A stretch of 64,000 nt of DNA, from NCBI GenBank assembly GCA_020410825.1, contig CP084576.1:868001-932000 (forward strand), in the 5' to 3' direction. A model generated the notes under the pieces. The model made no database searches. It was not told the DNA's origin and saw nothing but the letters and a program-made list of their open reading frames with translations. Below, piece after piece: positions 47,338 to 57,723 of the stretch. Each line of letters begins with the position of its first letter. The first letter of the stretch is position 1. This stretch comes from Candidatus Megaera endosymbiont of Mesostigma viride (GTDB lineage Bacteria; Pseudomonadota; Alphaproteobacteria; Rickettsiales; Rickettsiaceae). A program made the translations under genes and the position numbers.

Positions 47338-49017
47338 TTAAATTTCAACTCCAAAGAATCTTTTGATTTTCAGCTTATCTTCTGAGGATAAGTTTGATTT
47401 AAATTGATATATTTCTTTTTTATCATCACTTTCTGGTCTGAACTTAAATACTTTATCAGTGGTTGTTATTGTTGCTATCTGGTCAGGATCAGAGCCTTTA
47501 GGAAAACTAAATTCTACTACTTTATCTCCATTTCTTAATCCGGCTTTATAAGCGTTACTGTTAGGATTAATATTATGTATAATTTTGTTTTTTAAGATTT
47601 TATCCCTATCAAAACCACGCTGATACGGACCCATTTTTATTTTTTCCAGAGGTAAAATAGAGGCAGCAACAGTTAAATCAATTGTTTTGCCTTGGTCTAT
47701 AAATTTGGAAATTTCCTGTTTAACCCCTTGGAATGTATAGTTTTTAGCAATCTCTTTAAAAGATTTTACAGAAAATGGTTGTTGTTTTGCGATTTTAAAT
47801 AGGTCTAATATAATATTATCCACAGATTTTGTATCATCATGAAGTTTAATAAGGCTATTTAGGTAAACAGCAAAAACAAACCCACGAGCATACGGAAGTT
47901 TTTGTATATTTTCATTTTTCCAAAAACTATTTTTGATCCTGGTATTAGGTTGATTTATTACAGGAGACAAGTAGTAATTTCGAAGTATTTGATTGCATTC
48001 GTCAATAAATTCTTCAAGCGAAATACCTCCGGAACGCAATGCTAGAACCCTTGCATAATAATCAGTAAATCCTTCACTCCACCAATAATCCAAACTGCCC
48101 CGCTCATTATTACTTATTTTACCGCCTATCCAATTATGTAAATGCTCATGAGCGAAGAGAATGTAATAATCCGTATGATTCATGCCTTTTGGTAAATAAG
48201 CTGCAAAACTATCGTATAATCTAGTTCCTCCCATTGAGTTTGGATCATTTCCTTCAATTAAACTTATAGCATAATAAGGAAAATCATGATCATTAAAGAA
48301 TGACCTTTGAGTTTTAACAATCTCTTGGAGTGAAGCAACAATTGAATTATCTTTTACATCAAAAGACCCATAGAGTGATAAGAACACAGGATTCTTACTG
48401 TCAGCAATCTGATATATACGTAAGTTTCCTGCCGCATAAATTGCATGTAGTAATTCCTGAGCTTTTGCTGTGAAATTGAGAAGCTTAGCAGTACCATAAG
48501 ATGAAATCGTTTTCCATTTATTTGGCATCTCTTTCCATTCTATGTTAAAAGATATTTTATCTGTCTCTTCAGCATCACTTGGTATGGCAAATATTCCATA
48601 ACCGACACTATGTACTAAATCTGTACGGATAATTGCTTCATGGACTTCAGCCGGATCACCATTTTTTTGATGAACCTCATAACTTATAATAACTCTATCA
48701 GTGAACTTGGGTATTGTTATGATTAGTTGACTACAAAGTTCATTATTTGAAATTATGCGATAGCTAAAATTATCTACCTTAACCTCTTTCAGCTGTTCTA
48801 CATATTCACCGCTAGCCCATCTGCATGGTAAATCAACAATTAATTGTTCCCTTATATCCCCTCTAATATCTGCCGTTACTTTTATTGCCGGTACTTTATT
48901 CCCGCACAAAGGAGTAATGGTATAATAAATTGAGGAATAGCTATTAGCAAAAACAGTATGGAGCGGGACAATACTACATAAGAAAATAATTATAGTACAG
49001 CGGCTAAACTTATTCAT
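47338..49017 (-). CDS. M61-family metalloprotease with C-terminal PDZ domain
   Basis: Exported protein of 559 residues. Signal peptide about 1-24, an M61 N-domain, the zinc motif H290-E291-x-x-H294 (AHEHLHNWIG) with EGFTDYY (second acidic ligand) at about 314-320, and a PDZ domain after residue 470. M61 members are glycyl aminopeptidase-like and broad-specificity periplasmic proteases. It shares ATGA with the lpxI stop, so it is cotranslated with lipid A genes. Confidence 0.9.
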   Translation of the reverse strand: MNKFSRCTIIIFLCSIVPLHTVFANSYSSIYYTITPLCGNKVPAIKVTADIRGDIREQLIVDLPCRWASGEYVEQLKEVKVDNFSYRIISNNELCSQLIITIPKFTDRVIISYEVHQKNGDPAEVHEAIIRTDLVHSVGYGIFAIPSDAEETDKISFNIEWKEMPNKWKTISSYGTAKLLNFTAKAQELLHAIYAAGNLRIYQIADSKNPVFLSLYGSFDVKDNSIVASLQEIVKTQRSFFNDHDFPYYAISLIEGNDPNSMGGTRLYDSFAAYLPKGMNHTDYYILFAHEHLHNWIGGKISNNERGSLDYWWSEGFTDYYARVLALRSGGISLEEFIDECNQILRNYYLSPVINQPNTRIKNSFWKNENIQKLPYARGFVFAVYLNSLIKLHDDTKSVDNIILDLFKIAKQQPFSVKSFKEIAKNYTFQGVKQEISKFIDQGKTIDLTVAASILPLEKIKMGPYQRGFDRDKILKNKIIHNINPNSNAYKAGLRNGDKVVEFSFPKGSDPDQIATITTTDKVFKFRPESDDKKEIYQFKSNLSSEDKLKIKRFFGVEI

Positions 49018-49835
49018 ATGTAACGTATGAATAAGTCATGTTCATTAAGTAGTGCAATGGTTTCTAAGGGTTTTACAATTATTACTCCTGATTTTTGGAT
49101 AGCAAGGCCATTATAACCATGTTTTGCAAGGTAAAATATAGTATCTGGACCAATTGTCGGTAGATCAAGGCGCATATCCTGGGTAAGCTTTGCCATTTTA
49201 ACTAGAACTCCTCCTCTTTCAGTTTTTCTGAGCAATTCACAGCGCCTAATTAAAGCGTCAGTTCCTTCTGCTGCTTCAATACCAAGTACATAACCATCCG
49301 CAGCAATAATTGACTGTCCAATATCAAAGTCGCTTAAAGATTTAATAACTTGCATACCGAGTTCAATATCTATTTCATCCTGTTTGGAAGGCAGTTTATT
49401 ACTTACATATAATTTTTCATAAGTGCCAAGTTCTAGTAAAGTTTTAGGAGAGATAACTTTAAAGCCTTTGGATTCAATAAAATCAGAAATTATCTTTAAA
49501 ATATTATTATCACCTAAAAATTTTTCCTTTAAAATTTTGGCTATTAAGAGAGAACCTGCTTTATCTACTTTCACCGATTTTAAATCAGGCCTTGTTATAC
49601 CGCCGATGATAATAATTTCTTTTACATTATTTTCTGTCAAATACTCAAGAAGCGCCCCAACCGATCCTATCGGGAACTGCTTGTACTGATATTTAGTAAT
49701 GTGTAAAACATCTGTTTCCCCTTCCAGAGCAGCAATATAAACCTGGCCACCTTGTTTTAAGTGTAAATCTGCAATTGTAGATGGTAACAATCCACTTCCA
49801 GCGATAATACCTAAGTTATTCTTATTTAAAACCAC
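49014..49835 (-). CDS. lpxI: UDP-2,3-diacylglucosamine pyrophosphatase LpxI
   Basis: Fourth step of lipid A synthesis, using LpxI (DUF1009) instead of LpxH. The protein starts LGIIAGSGLLPSTIADLHLKQG and includes IIIGGITRPDLKSVKVD and GTDALIRRCELLRKTERGGVLVK. GTG 49835 is chosen because AGGAG is five bases upstream; the frame continues to a TTG at 49859. It overlaps lpxA by 14 bases. Confidence 0.93.
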   Translation of the reverse strand: MVLNKNNLGIIAGSGLLPSTIADLHLKQGGQVYIAALEGETDVLHITKYQYKQFPIGSVGALLEYLTENNVKEIIIIGGITRPDLKSVKVDKAGSLLIAKILKEKFLGDNNILKIISDFIESKGFKVISPKTLLELGTYEKLYVSNKLPSKQDEIDIELGMQVIKSLSDFDIGQSIIAADGYVLGIEAAEGTDALIRRCELLRKTERGGVLVKMAKLTQDMRLDLPTIGPDTIFYLAKHGYNGLAIQKSGVIIVKPLETIALLNEHDLFIRYI

Positions 49836-50604
49836 AAAAACTCCTGTTTTTATCGGCAAGAAGAAATTCAGCTATCTCTTGGACAATTTTATTATCGGGG
49901 TAATCCTTCCGAGCAAGTTCAATGCGTTTAGTAAAAACATTTCCAGAATTTTCATTAAATATCTCTCTTATTACTTTGCTTGCTTCCAAAGATTGCTGTT
50001 TATCAAAACCACGCCTATTCATACCAACCAAATTAAGACCTTCCAGGTGAGCCCTATCACTTGTTGCAAGGCCATAAGGAACAAGATCTTTTACTACCGC
50101 AGATATCCCACCTATCATTGTATGAGGGCCCACTCTGACAAACTGCTGCACAGCCGAAAGACCTCCGATAATTGCAAAATCCCCTACATTAACATGACCA
50201 GCAAGACTAACATAATTAGCAAAAATTACATTATTGCCGACAGTACAATTATGGGCAATATGAACACCTACCATAAATAAGCAATTATCACCAATAGTAG
50301 TACGCATTGAACCGTCCTCAGTTCCATGCTGAATCGTTACATATTCTCGAATTGTATTGTTTTTACCAATAATAATTTCTGAATCTTCCCCCTGATATTT
50401 TAAAGTCTGTGGATAACATAAGGAAGCAAATGGATAAATAATTGTTGCTTCACCAATTGTCACTCTCCCCTCAATAACCACATGTGATTTTATTTCTACG
50501 TTATCCCCAATAATAGCCTTATCGCCAATAATTGAAAATGGTCCTATTTTTACATTATTTCCAATTTTAGCCTTCTTACTAACTAGGGCACTCTTATGTA
50601 TCAT
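49822..50604 (-). CDS. lpxA: UDP-N-acetylglucosamine O-acyltransferase LpxA
   Basis: First step of lipid A synthesis, transferring an R-3-hydroxyacyl chain from ACP. The 260-residue left-handed beta-helix has many hexapeptide repeats (IGNNVKIGPF, IGDNVEIKSH and others) and the catalytic histidine in VGVHIAHNCTVGNNV. The C-terminal helical extension is present. Follows fabZ by three bases. Confidence 0.97.
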   Translation of the reverse strand: MIHKSALVSKKAKIGNNVKIGPFSIIGDKAIIGDNVEIKSHVVIEGRVTIGEATIIYPFASLCYPQTLKYQGEDSEIIIGKNNTIREYVTIQHGTEDGSMRTTIGDNCLFMVGVHIAHNCTVGNNVIFANYVSLAGHVNVGDFAIIGGLSAVQQFVRVGPHTMIGGISAVVKDLVPYGLATSDRAHLEGLNLVGMNRRGFDKQQSLEASKVIREIFNENSGNVFTKRIELARKDYPDNKIVQEIAEFLLADKNRSFCGFK

Positions 50605-50607
50605 CTC

Positions 50608-51069
50608 TTATCCTTTATTTTTATCTCTTACCATTGCAGTAAAAACTGCTTCCGATGCGATTTTACCGTCAACTTCTGCACGTGCCTTGAATTTCCAAAC
50701 AGAACTACGGTTTTGAACTATACTAGAATACATAACCAGACAATCCCCCGGTTCTACTATTTTCCTAAATTTTGATTCCTCAATAGACATAAAAAATACT
50801 TCTTTATCTTCAGTAGTCTCCATGGATTTAGCCACTAGTACAGCTGATAATTGCGCCATTGCTTCAATAATTAAAACTCCTGGCATTATCGGCCTGCTCG
50901 GGAAATGTCCAGTAAATTGAGGTTCATTAAAAGTTACATTTTTAATACCAATTATAGATTCCCCTAAAATTATTTCTTTGATTCTATCTATCAATAAAAA
51001 AGGATACCTATGAGGTATTATCGACATTATTTGATTGATATCCATTGACGTATCTTCTTGCGTATTCAT
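50608..51069 (-). CDS. fabZ: 3-hydroxyacyl-ACP dehydratase FabZ
   Basis: Fatty-acid cycle dehydratase supplying acyl-ACPs. Residues include [12 protein letters not shown], the catalytic pair His in [14 protein letters not shown] and Glu in LIIEAMAQ. The start may be 51069 (ATGA overlap with lpxD) or ATG eight codons later (MDINQIM). Order lpxD-fabZ-lpxA is the classic arrangement. Confidence 0.97.
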   Translation of the reverse strand: MNTQEDTSMDINQIMSIIPHRYPFLLIDRIKEIILGESIIGIKNVTFNEPQFTGHFPSRPIMPGVLIIEAMAQLSAVLVAKSMETTEDKEVFFMSIEESKFRKIVEPGDCLVMYSSIVQNRSSVWKFKARAEVDGKIASEAVFTAMVRDKNKG

Positions 51070-52088
51070 TTCTTTTTTTCATTAATTAATTTTTTTAAAA
51101 TTATGGTCTGCCTATGCCAGTCCTTTATCGGAACAGCCGGCGTTCCTCCCATAATTCCTGATTCCTTTATATCCTGAATTACCCCGCCTTGACCAGCAAT
51201 TTGTACATTATCAGTAATGGTAATATGTCCTGCCACTCCTACCTGCCCTCCAAGTGCACAATAAGAACCTATCACACTACTACCAGCAATACCCACCTGC
51301 GCTACCAGAATTGCACCTTTTTTTATGTGAACATTATGACCTATTTGAACTAAATTATCTATTCTACATAAATCCTCAATTATTGTATTATTCATCGAAC
51401 CTCGATCAATAGTTGTGTTTGCACCGATTTCAACATTATTGCCTATTATTACCGATCCCGTATGATATATTTTTTTATGCACCCCTTGATGGGTAGCAAA
51501 ACCGAAACCGTCCTGTCCGATTCTAGCTCCAGGTAGGATTACTACATCATCACCTATTAACGCATAAGAAATAGATACATTTGAACCAATTCTAGCTCTG
51601 TGGCCAATTCGGACACCGTAATCAACGAAACTACCTGATTCAATTACGCAATCATCTCCTATCTCAACATTTTCTTCTATTACCACATTATGAGCTATAT
51701 AACAATTTTTACCAATTTTAGCAGATTTAGCTATAAATGCGGAAGGTGCTATCCACCCTTTCAGTTCTTTTGCCGGAGCATAAAATAAATCAACTAGCAA
51801 AGCGTAAGCATAATAAGGATTTGGTACTTGAAGCAGAATAGGAATGATTTTAGACTCTAGCTCGAAATTTAGAGGAACAAGACAGACAGCTGCTTTACAC
51901 ACTTTAAGCCCAGCTACATATTTTTTATTGCTTAGAAACGTTAAATCCCCACTACCTGCATCTTTTAAGGATTTGATATCGCCTATCAAGAAATCAGTTT
52001 GATTATGTGCAATATTTGCACCAATAACAGAAGCAATCTGGCCTAATTTAAATGGGCCCAAATTTTTACAGAAGCGATTTTCAGACAC
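51066..52088 (-). CDS. lpxD: UDP-3-O-acylglucosamine N-acyltransferase LpxD
   Basis: Third step of lipid A synthesis. The 340-residue protein has the LpxD N-domain ([11 protein letters not shown]) and a hexapeptide beta-helix with the catalytic His region [17 protein letters not shown]; the C-terminus [18 protein letters not shown] is typical of rickettsial LpxD. GTG 52088 ([17 protein letters not shown]) is chosen: it matches the rickettsial N-terminus and has AAGG ten bases upstream, whereas the open frame to 52157 adds 23 unlikely residues. Confidence 0.95.
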   Translation of the reverse strand: MSENRFCKNLGPFKLGQIASVIGANIAHNQTDFLIGDIKSLKDAGSGDLTFLSNKKYVAGLKVCKAAVCLVPLNFELESKIIPILLQVPNPYYAYALLVDLFYAPAKELKGWIAPSAFIAKSAKIGKNCYIAHNVVIEENVEIGDDCVIESGSFVDYGVRIGHRARIGSNVSISYALIGDDVVILPGARIGQDGFGFATHQGVHKKIYHTGSVIIGNNVEIGANTTIDRGSMNNTIIEDLCRIDNLVQIGHNVHIKKGAILVAQVGIAGSSVIGSYCALGGQVGVAGHITITDNVQIAGQGGVIQDIKESGIMGGTPAVPIKDWHRQTIILKKLINEKKK

Positions 52089-52202
52089 TAGAATAACCTT
52101 ATAATATATAAATTTATGATAAGAATAATAGAAGCAAAATCCTAGTAAATAAAACAAATATTATTTTATGTTGCAAATTTTAAATGATAAGTTTTTTGAT
52201 AT

Positions 52203-52382
52203 TTATTGCTTATATTTTATTATAAAAATAATTGCAATAATAGCAGTATAATAAGTGATATTAACAGTCATGCGGAACAACATTACCGTATCTTCTGGTA
52301 ATTTATATTTAGATGCTAAATATAAGCCAGGGCTGATTAAATACAATAATCCAAGCTTAAATAATAGATAAAACCGTTGCAT
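52203..52382 (-). CDS. Small 59-residue membrane protein
   Basis: ATG 52382 to stop 52203 encodes 59 residues (MQRFYLLFKLGLLYLISPG ... KYKQ). Two hydrophobic helices (about 4-24 and 40-56) are joined by a short polar loop with LPEDT, giving a hairpin membrane protein. The ribosome-binding site is weak. It lies between lpxD and the histidine phosphatase gene, all on the minus strand, 115 bases upstream of lpxD. Function unknown. Confidence 0.6.
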   Translation of the reverse strand: MQRFYLLFKLGLLYLISPGLYLASKYKLPEDTVMLFRMTVNITYYTAIIAIIFIIKYKQ

Positions 52383-52419
52383 GTTTCAAAATCGATTATA
52401 ATTATAATGATAAAAATTT

Positions 52420-53001
52420 TTAGTTAATTATATTAACATCCCAAGAGGTTTTACCAAGATCAGGTGGCGTGAAATGAAATAAAGCAGTATTATCAACCCT
52501 CTGTGGTGGTTTGCTGATAGCTGCAAGTATAGCCATAATTATACCACCGTGTGCTACAAATAATATACTTTGATAAAGGGGTAAATGGTAGTTAGTAGCT
52601 TTCACTGCTCTACTTACAAACTCGGAAAAAGCTTCCGCACCCGTCGGTACTATACCCTGTTTCCACCATTTTTCTGGTTCAAAAGGAGTGTCCTTGTAAG
52701 AACAATCCCCTTTTACTTTTCCTTCCATAACACCCCAGCAAAATTCCTGTAAGTCATTTTCGATGAAGACAGGTTGACGAATTTTATTGCCTATTATTTC
52801 TGCCGTTTCATAAGCTCTTTTAAGTGGTGATGTAACGATTGCATCAATTGCTAAAACTTGAATTTTCTCTGCTACTGTTTTTGCTTGTAAGACGCCGGTT
52901 TTATTTAACGGAATGTCTGACTGGCCCATAATTCTCTGCTGTCTGTTCCAGTCAGTCTCTCCGTGACGTAAAAAGTAAAAGGACTTGTGTATAAAAGGCA
53001 T
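52420..53001 (-). CDS. Histidine phosphatase family protein
   Basis: A 193-residue phosphoglycerate mutase-like phosphatase. RHG motif FLRHGETDWNRQ (catalytic H11 or so), SPLKRAYETAEII and the second catalytic His in FVAHGGIIM. Whether it acts as a phosphatase on a metabolite or as GpmB is not decidable. The gene starts at an ATG 114 bases before the pnp stop region. Confidence 0.88.
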   Translation of the reverse strand: MPFIHKSFYFLRHGETDWNRQQRIMGQSDIPLNKTGVLQAKTVAEKIQVLAIDAIVTSPLKRAYETAEIIGNKIRQPVFIENDLQEFCWGVMEGKVKGDCSYKDTPFEPEKWWKQGIVPTGAEAFSEFVSRAVKATNYHLPLYQSILFVAHGGIIMAILAAISKPPQRVDNTALFHFTPPDLGKTSWDVNIIN

Positions 53002-53115
53002 CTTAATTACTGCTTAAAAACTTACATCATTAGTATCACGTTCTCTTTCGAAATACTTTAATATTATAATATGTAAAATCTAAGCACAACTACTATCAAG
53101 AAACCGCAATTCAGA

Positions 53116-55359
53116 TTAATTGAAGTATTTTCTCTCAGTTATGTTTTCATCTTCACTAACTGGCTTGTTTTTCCATTTTTTAGCTACTTCCCTTTTTTCA
53201 CCTTTAGAAGCTGGTGCTGGGGTAACATTTTTAGGAATCACGGCTTTTTCATTTAGCTGAACTTCTTTTTTAGGTTTTTCAGGCTGAGAACCTTCAGCAT
53301 TTTTGATAGTTAATTTTGCTTTACCACGATCAAAACCTATAAGCTTTACTTTAACTTTTTGCCCTTCTTTTAGAGATCCTGTAACCGACTCCACCCTTTC
53401 ATGCGAAATTTCGCTAATATGGACAAATCCATCTCTATTACCGGAATAATTAACAAAAGCTCCTGCTTCTAAGATTTTTACTACTGTGCCTTCAAAAATA
53501 TCACCTATTTCAGGATCAACTGCAATTGCTTTTACTCTGCTAATTGCGGCATCCAATTTATCTCTACCCACTGCCGATATAGAAACTAGTCCTTCATCGG
53601 TGATGTCAATTTTAGCTCCTGTTGTTTCGCAGATCTCTCTAATAATTTTCCCACCAGGGCCGATTATTTCTCTAATTTTATCCTTACCGACCTTAAAGGA
53701 TTCTATCATCGGGGCATTTTGACTTACTAAATTATTAGTTGTGATAGCTGTAGCCATTTTACCCAAAATATGAATACGCCCGGCTTTTGCTTGTTCTAGA
53801 GCTTTTTCCATTATTTCAAAAGTAATACCCCTAACTTTAATATCCATCTGTAACGCAGTAATACCATCTTTGCTACCAGCAACCTTAAAGTCCATGTCTC
53901 CTAAATGATCCTCGTCAGCAATAATATCTGATAAAACTATAAAATTATCACCTTCCTTAATAAGCCCCATAGCAATACCTGAAATTGGTGCTATCATTGG
54001 AATACCCGCATCCATCATAGACATTGAACCGCCACAAACTGTTGCCATTGAAGATGAACCATTAGATTCCGTAATTTCCGACACTACCCTTATGGTATAA
54101 GGAAATTCAGTTCTTGTTGGCAAAGCTCTCTTTAAAGCTCTCCAGGCAAGTTTGCCATGTCCCACTTCTCTTCTGCTTGGTGCTCTAAGAGGTGACGCAT
54201 CGCCTACACAATATGGTGGAAACAAGTAATTTAACAGGAAATACTCCTTATATTCCCCTTCCAAAGCGTCAATTATCTGCTCATCCTGACCTGTACCAAG
54301 AGTTGTTATTACTAGCCCTTGGGTTTCACCTCTTGTAAATAAAGCAGAACCGTGGGTACTTGGAAACAAGGAGGTTTCACACTCTATTGGTCTAATTTCA
54401 TCAGGTTTTCTACCATCAATTCTGACCCTATTTTTTAAAGCATCAGCTCTAAGGATTTCAGATTCTACTTCTTTAAAAGCAAAAATCACCTGAACCGCAC
54501 TATATTCTTCATTAGCAGTAAATTTTTCTATCATTGCTGATCTTATATCACTAATTAAAGTATATCTTTCCTGTTTTATTTGGAGCGTAAAGGCTTCTTT
54601 AATCGCTTCTTTTGTTAAATTTCGTATTTGGTCTTTTAGAACTTGCGGAAATAGCTCTTTTGTTTCCCACGGAGCTTTATCAACAGCTTTTTTGAGATCT
54701 TCTATCAGTTCTATTACTGGCTGGAATCCTTGATGACCAAATTTTACTGCTTCGAGCATTTGCTCTTCGGTAAGCAATGACGCTTCTGACTCTACCATCA
54801 TTACTGAGTCTTTTGTACCTGCCACAACCAAATCTAATTTACTATTCCCTAGCTCTTCAAGCGAAGGATTTAAAACATATTGTCCGTCAATGTAACCAAC
54901 TCTACTTGCAGCAACTATGTCCAGATAAGGAATCCCAGAAACGGCAAGCGCAGCCGAAGCTCCTATTATTGATAAAATATCAAGGTTATGTTTTGGATCA
55001 TAAGAATGTACCGTACAAAGAACTTGCGTTTCATTTAAAAAACCAGGATGAAATAACGGCCTTATAGGACGATCTATTAATCTTGAGACTAATATTTCTT
55101 TTTCACTACCTCTTCCTTCTCTTTTAAAAAAACCACCAGGAATTTTTCCTGCAGCATAAGCACGTTCCTGATAATTAACAGTAAGGGGAAAGAAATCTGC
55201 TCCCTCTTTTACCTGTTTTGCACTAACTACCGTAGATAAAATTGCCGCATCACCTATTTTCAGCATTACTGCGCCATCGGCCTGGCGTGCTATTTTACCG
55301 GTAGATAATTCAAGATCAGAACCATTCCAGTTAGTTTTTTTTATTATTTCGTTAAACAT
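53116..55359 (-). CDS. pnp: Polyribonucleotide nucleotidyltransferase (PNPase)
   Basis: 3'-5' phosphorolytic exoribonuclease. 747 residues: RNase PH domain 1 ([57 protein letters not shown]), an alpha-helical linker, RNase PH domain 2 ([21 protein letters not shown]), KH ([15 protein letters not shown]) and S1 ([16 protein letters not shown]). ATG 55359 ([11 protein letters not shown]) is chosen because it matches rickettsial PNPase and has AAAGG upstream; the open frame to 55467 adds 36 residues. The tail after S1 is low-complexity. Confidence 0.97.
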   Translation of the reverse strand: MFNEIIKKTNWNGSDLELSTGKIARQADGAVMLKIGDAAILSTVVSAKQVKEGADFFPLTVNYQERAYAAGKIPGGFFKREGRGSEKEILVSRLIDRPIRPLFHPGFLNETQVLCTVHSYDPKHNLDILSIIGASAALAVSGIPYLDIVAASRVGYIDGQYVLNPSLEELGNSKLDLVVAGTKDSVMMVESEASLLTEEQMLEAVKFGHQGFQPVIELIEDLKKAVDKAPWETKELFPQVLKDQIRNLTKEAIKEAFTLQIKQERYTLISDIRSAMIEKFTANEEYSAVQVIFAFKEVESEILRADALKNRVRIDGRKPDEIRPIECETSLFPSTHGSALFTRGETQGLVITTLGTGQDEQIIDALEGEYKEYFLLNYLFPPYCVGDASPLRAPSRREVGHGKLAWRALKRALPTRTEFPYTIRVVSEITESNGSSSMATVCGGSMSMMDAGIPMIAPISGIAMGLIKEGDNFIVLSDIIADEDHLGDMDFKVAGSKDGITALQMDIKVRGITFEIMEKALEQAKAGRIHILGKMATAITTNNLVSQNAPMIESFKVGKDKIREIIGPGGKIIREICETTGAKIDITDEGLVSISAVGRDKLDAAISRVKAIAVDPEIGDIFEGTVVKILEAGAFVNYSGNRDGFVHISEISHERVESVTGSLKEGQKVKVKLIGFDRGKAKLTIKNAEGSQPEKPKKEVQLNEKAVIPKNVTPAPASKGEKREVAKKWKNKPVSEDENITERKYFN

Positions 55360-55664
55360 CCATTTACCTTTTTCTAATTTATTGTTTAGTATACGAACCA
55401 TCAAAATGGCTAAATGCCGTTTGGCTTCCTGGTTTATAGTTCCCAAGCTAAAATTGACACCTTCCAAAGCTCTAGATGGTAGTTCCTACCCGTATGTATT
55501 GATCTATGCCACACCCATTAAAAACTTATGGATTATGCATCTCCTATAAAATCACTTCTGTGTATGATGCCTAAAACTAACCCTATAAATCTAACCAGAT
55601 TACAATATGTATTACTAATTTTCTTAACAAACGACAAAGGGTCTTTTAAGACCCCTTACCATCT
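55360..55664. other. rpsO-pnp spacer
   Basis: About 305 bases without a credible gene. On the minus strand a hairpin (55639-55654, listed next) immediately follows rpsO, as in the E. coli rpsO-pnp intergenic region where an RNase III site and terminator lie. Nothing else is recognised. Confidence 0.5.
55639..55654 (-). terminator. Hairpin after rpsO
   Basis: GGGTCTT (55639-55645) and AAGACCC (55648-55654) form a tight stem about ten bases beyond the rpsO stop; on the minus strand it is followed by TTTGTCGTTTG. Likely a partial terminator or attenuator before pnp. Confidence 0.5.
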
Positions 55665-55934
55665 CTATTTCCTAATACCAAGCTTGTTTATTAGCTTAAC
55701 ATACCTATCAAGGCTTTGACTTTTTAGATAATTAAGTAATCTACGCCTGCGTCCGACTAACATTAAAAGCCCTCTTCTTGAGGAGAAATCTTTATGATTA
55801 CTCTGCAAGTGTTCAGTCAGGTTTTTGATTCTTTCCGAAAGAATAGCGCATTGCACTTCAACAGAACCTGTATCATTCTCGGCGTTTGCATATTCCTTTA
55901 TTAGCTTTGTTTTCACCTCTGCTTGTATCGACAT
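55665..55934 (-). CDS. rpsO: 30S ribosomal protein S15
   Basis: 89-residue S15: [57 protein letters not shown]. The second of two adjacent ATGs (55934) matches the usual start MSIQAE; the first is at 55937. The start overlaps the truB stop. Confidence 0.97.
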   Translation of the reverse strand: MSIQAEVKTKLIKEYANAENDTGSVEVQCAILSERIKNLTEHLQSNHKDFSSRRGLLMLVGRRRRLLNYLKSQSLDRYVKLINKLGIRK

Positions 55935-56836
55935 CATTCCTCTCCATCTTTTTTATAGTTAAACACTCTTGAAGATTTAAAGCTTTCATCAGATAAACTA
56001 CCTATAGCCAAAATTTTGTTATCGTATTTAAGCCAGATCTGATCATGATTTTCTACTTTATCGAAATCACATTGCTGGCCATACCTAATTTTCTGGGCAA
56101 CTAATTCATCTACTTCAAGTACCGGGATGTCGTCTAGTACATCTTCAACCTTCAAGCACTTACTTTTAACTACAGCATGAGCTTCATCAAAAGTTTTGCA
56201 GTTTATGTTAAACATATTTATTGAGTTTTCTTCAGTAAATATTCCAACCCTTGTGCGCCGCAATTCTACCACAAATCCTAAACTATGCAAGGATAAAGAA
56301 ATATCTTCCGCTAGGGTTCTAACATATGTACCTTTAGAACAATTGACCAGATAAGTTGCAAGCTTAGTATGACTATCATAACATAATAATTTTAAGTCAT
56401 AAATTGTTATGAAACGTGGGTTTACTTCAAATTCCTTATTCTGCCTTGCCAGCTTATAAGCCCTAACTCCATTGATTTTTAGTGCTGAATATATCGGAGG
56501 TATTTGCTTGATTATACCAACAAATTTATGGCATACATTCAGGCATTCATCTTCTGTAGGAATAATATCTGTTTTTTTAATAATTTTCCCAGCCAAATCA
56601 CCGGTATCAGTTTGAGCGCCAAACTGAATAGTAAATATATACTCTTTTGAACTATTAATGAGAATACTTACTAATTTTGTTGCCTGGCCAATAGCTATCG
56701 GCAGGACCCCTTCTGCTTCCAGATCTAAAGTTCCGGTATGTCCAATCCTAGATTTTTTAAAATAGCTTTTAACAACTGCTACCGCTTTAGCAGAACTTAT
56801 GCCCCTTGGTTTATATAAATTAAGCCAGCCGTCCAC
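55934..56836 (-). CDS. truB: tRNA pseudouridine-55 synthase TruB
   Basis: Makes pseudouridine 55 in tRNA T loops. 300 residues; catalytic Asp in [23 protein letters not shown], with [12 protein letters not shown] at the N-terminus and a C-terminal PUA-like domain. truB-rpsO-pnp is the classic order, although the rbfA end of this operon lies at the other end of the window. Confidence 0.97.
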   Translation of the reverse strand: MDGWLNLYKPRGISSAKAVAVVKSYFKKSRIGHTGTLDLEAEGVLPIAIGQATKLVSILINSSKEYIFTIQFGAQTDTGDLAGKIIKKTDIIPTEDECLNVCHKFVGIIKQIPPIYSALKINGVRAYKLARQNKEFEVNPRFITIYDLKLLCYDSHTKLATYLVNCSKGTYVRTLAEDISLSLHSLGFVVELRRTRVGIFTEENSINMFNINCKTFDEAHAVVKSKCLKVEDVLDDIPVLEVDELVAQKIRYGQQCDFDKVENHDQIWLKYDNKILAIGSLSDESFKSSRVFNYKKDGEE

Positions 56837-56855
56837 AAAAGGCCTAAAGGGCTAT

Positions 56856-57578
56856 CTAAAATTTAAAACCGAAACCGGCAGAAATCACTAGTGGATTCCA
56901 GTTAACCTTTGAACTAATACCATCGGTAGCAAGGAAGCCTTTTTTAAATTTAACCTTTGTTTTTAACAAATATTGCCTGATATCTAAGGTAAATAAGGTA
57001 TCATCTTTTGAGATAAAATCTACCCCTGCCTGGAGTACAGGTCCAAAACCACTATCAACTTTAATAGCTTTTGAACGTGTATGCATGTAAGTCCCATTAA
57101 GACCAGCACCAACATAAGGCCTAAGGCCACCATATGGAGCAGCATGATATTGAGCAGATAAGGTAACTGGTACCATAAAAATTTGGTTTCTTTTTCCTAA
57201 ACTAGAACCACTACCGTAAGCAGTTGTAGCATCTAGGAGTGCCGAAGATTTAGTTTTATAGAAACCAAGACCCAGAGAGACCTCAGCTGCAATATTTTCA
57301 GTTACAAATATTGTCATAGCTGTATCAAAGCCATACCCCTGTTGTGCAAGTTTTCCTGGTTTTGAAGCCCCCGCAATTGTCGGAGCAGGTAAGCTGCTCA
57401 TTTTTGCATTTGTAGCGGCATAAAAGCCTCTAATTTTAAACAGCAAGGTACTTTCTGTATCTTCATAATAATTTGCATAATAATCATTTTGTTTTGGCAC
57501 ACTTGCCGATTCCGAAGCAAAAACCTTACTTGAAATAGCAAAACCGCAAAAAATGACCAGATTTTTTAAAATTCTCAT
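56856..57578 (-). CDS. OmpW-family outer-membrane beta-barrel protein
   Basis: Exported protein of 240 residues with signal peptide (MRILKNLVIFCGFAISSKVFA). The mature part is an eight-strand beta barrel with the OmpW core VPVTLSAQYHAAPYGGLRPYVGAGLNGTY and a C-terminal beta signal ending FKF. It may act in uptake of small hydrophobic molecules. The gene is adjacent to the fimbrial cluster in the same orientation, though separated by about 145 bases and probably a separate unit. Confidence 0.88.
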   Translation of the reverse strand: MRILKNLVIFCGFAISSKVFASESASVPKQNDYYANYYEDTESTLLFKIRGFYAATNAKMSSLPAPTIAGASKPGKLAQQGYGFDTAMTIFVTENIAAEVSLGLGFYKTKSSALLDATTAYGSGSSLGKRNQIFMVPVTLSAQYHAAPYGGLRPYVGAGLNGTYMHTRSKAIKVDSGFGPVLQAGVDFISKDDTLFTLDIRQYLLKTKVKFKKGFLATDGISSKVNWNPLVISAGFGFKF

Positions 57579-57723
57579 ATCTATATCCCAGCTTTTAATT
57601 TATGTATTTCTTAATACCACACACATTTTAGCCTAAAGTAATTTACATTTTCCAGTTTTGCTGGTTCTGCTGGTCATCCAAATAGCCTATGAACCAAAGC
57701 TAGTGTGATTATTACAACAAAAT

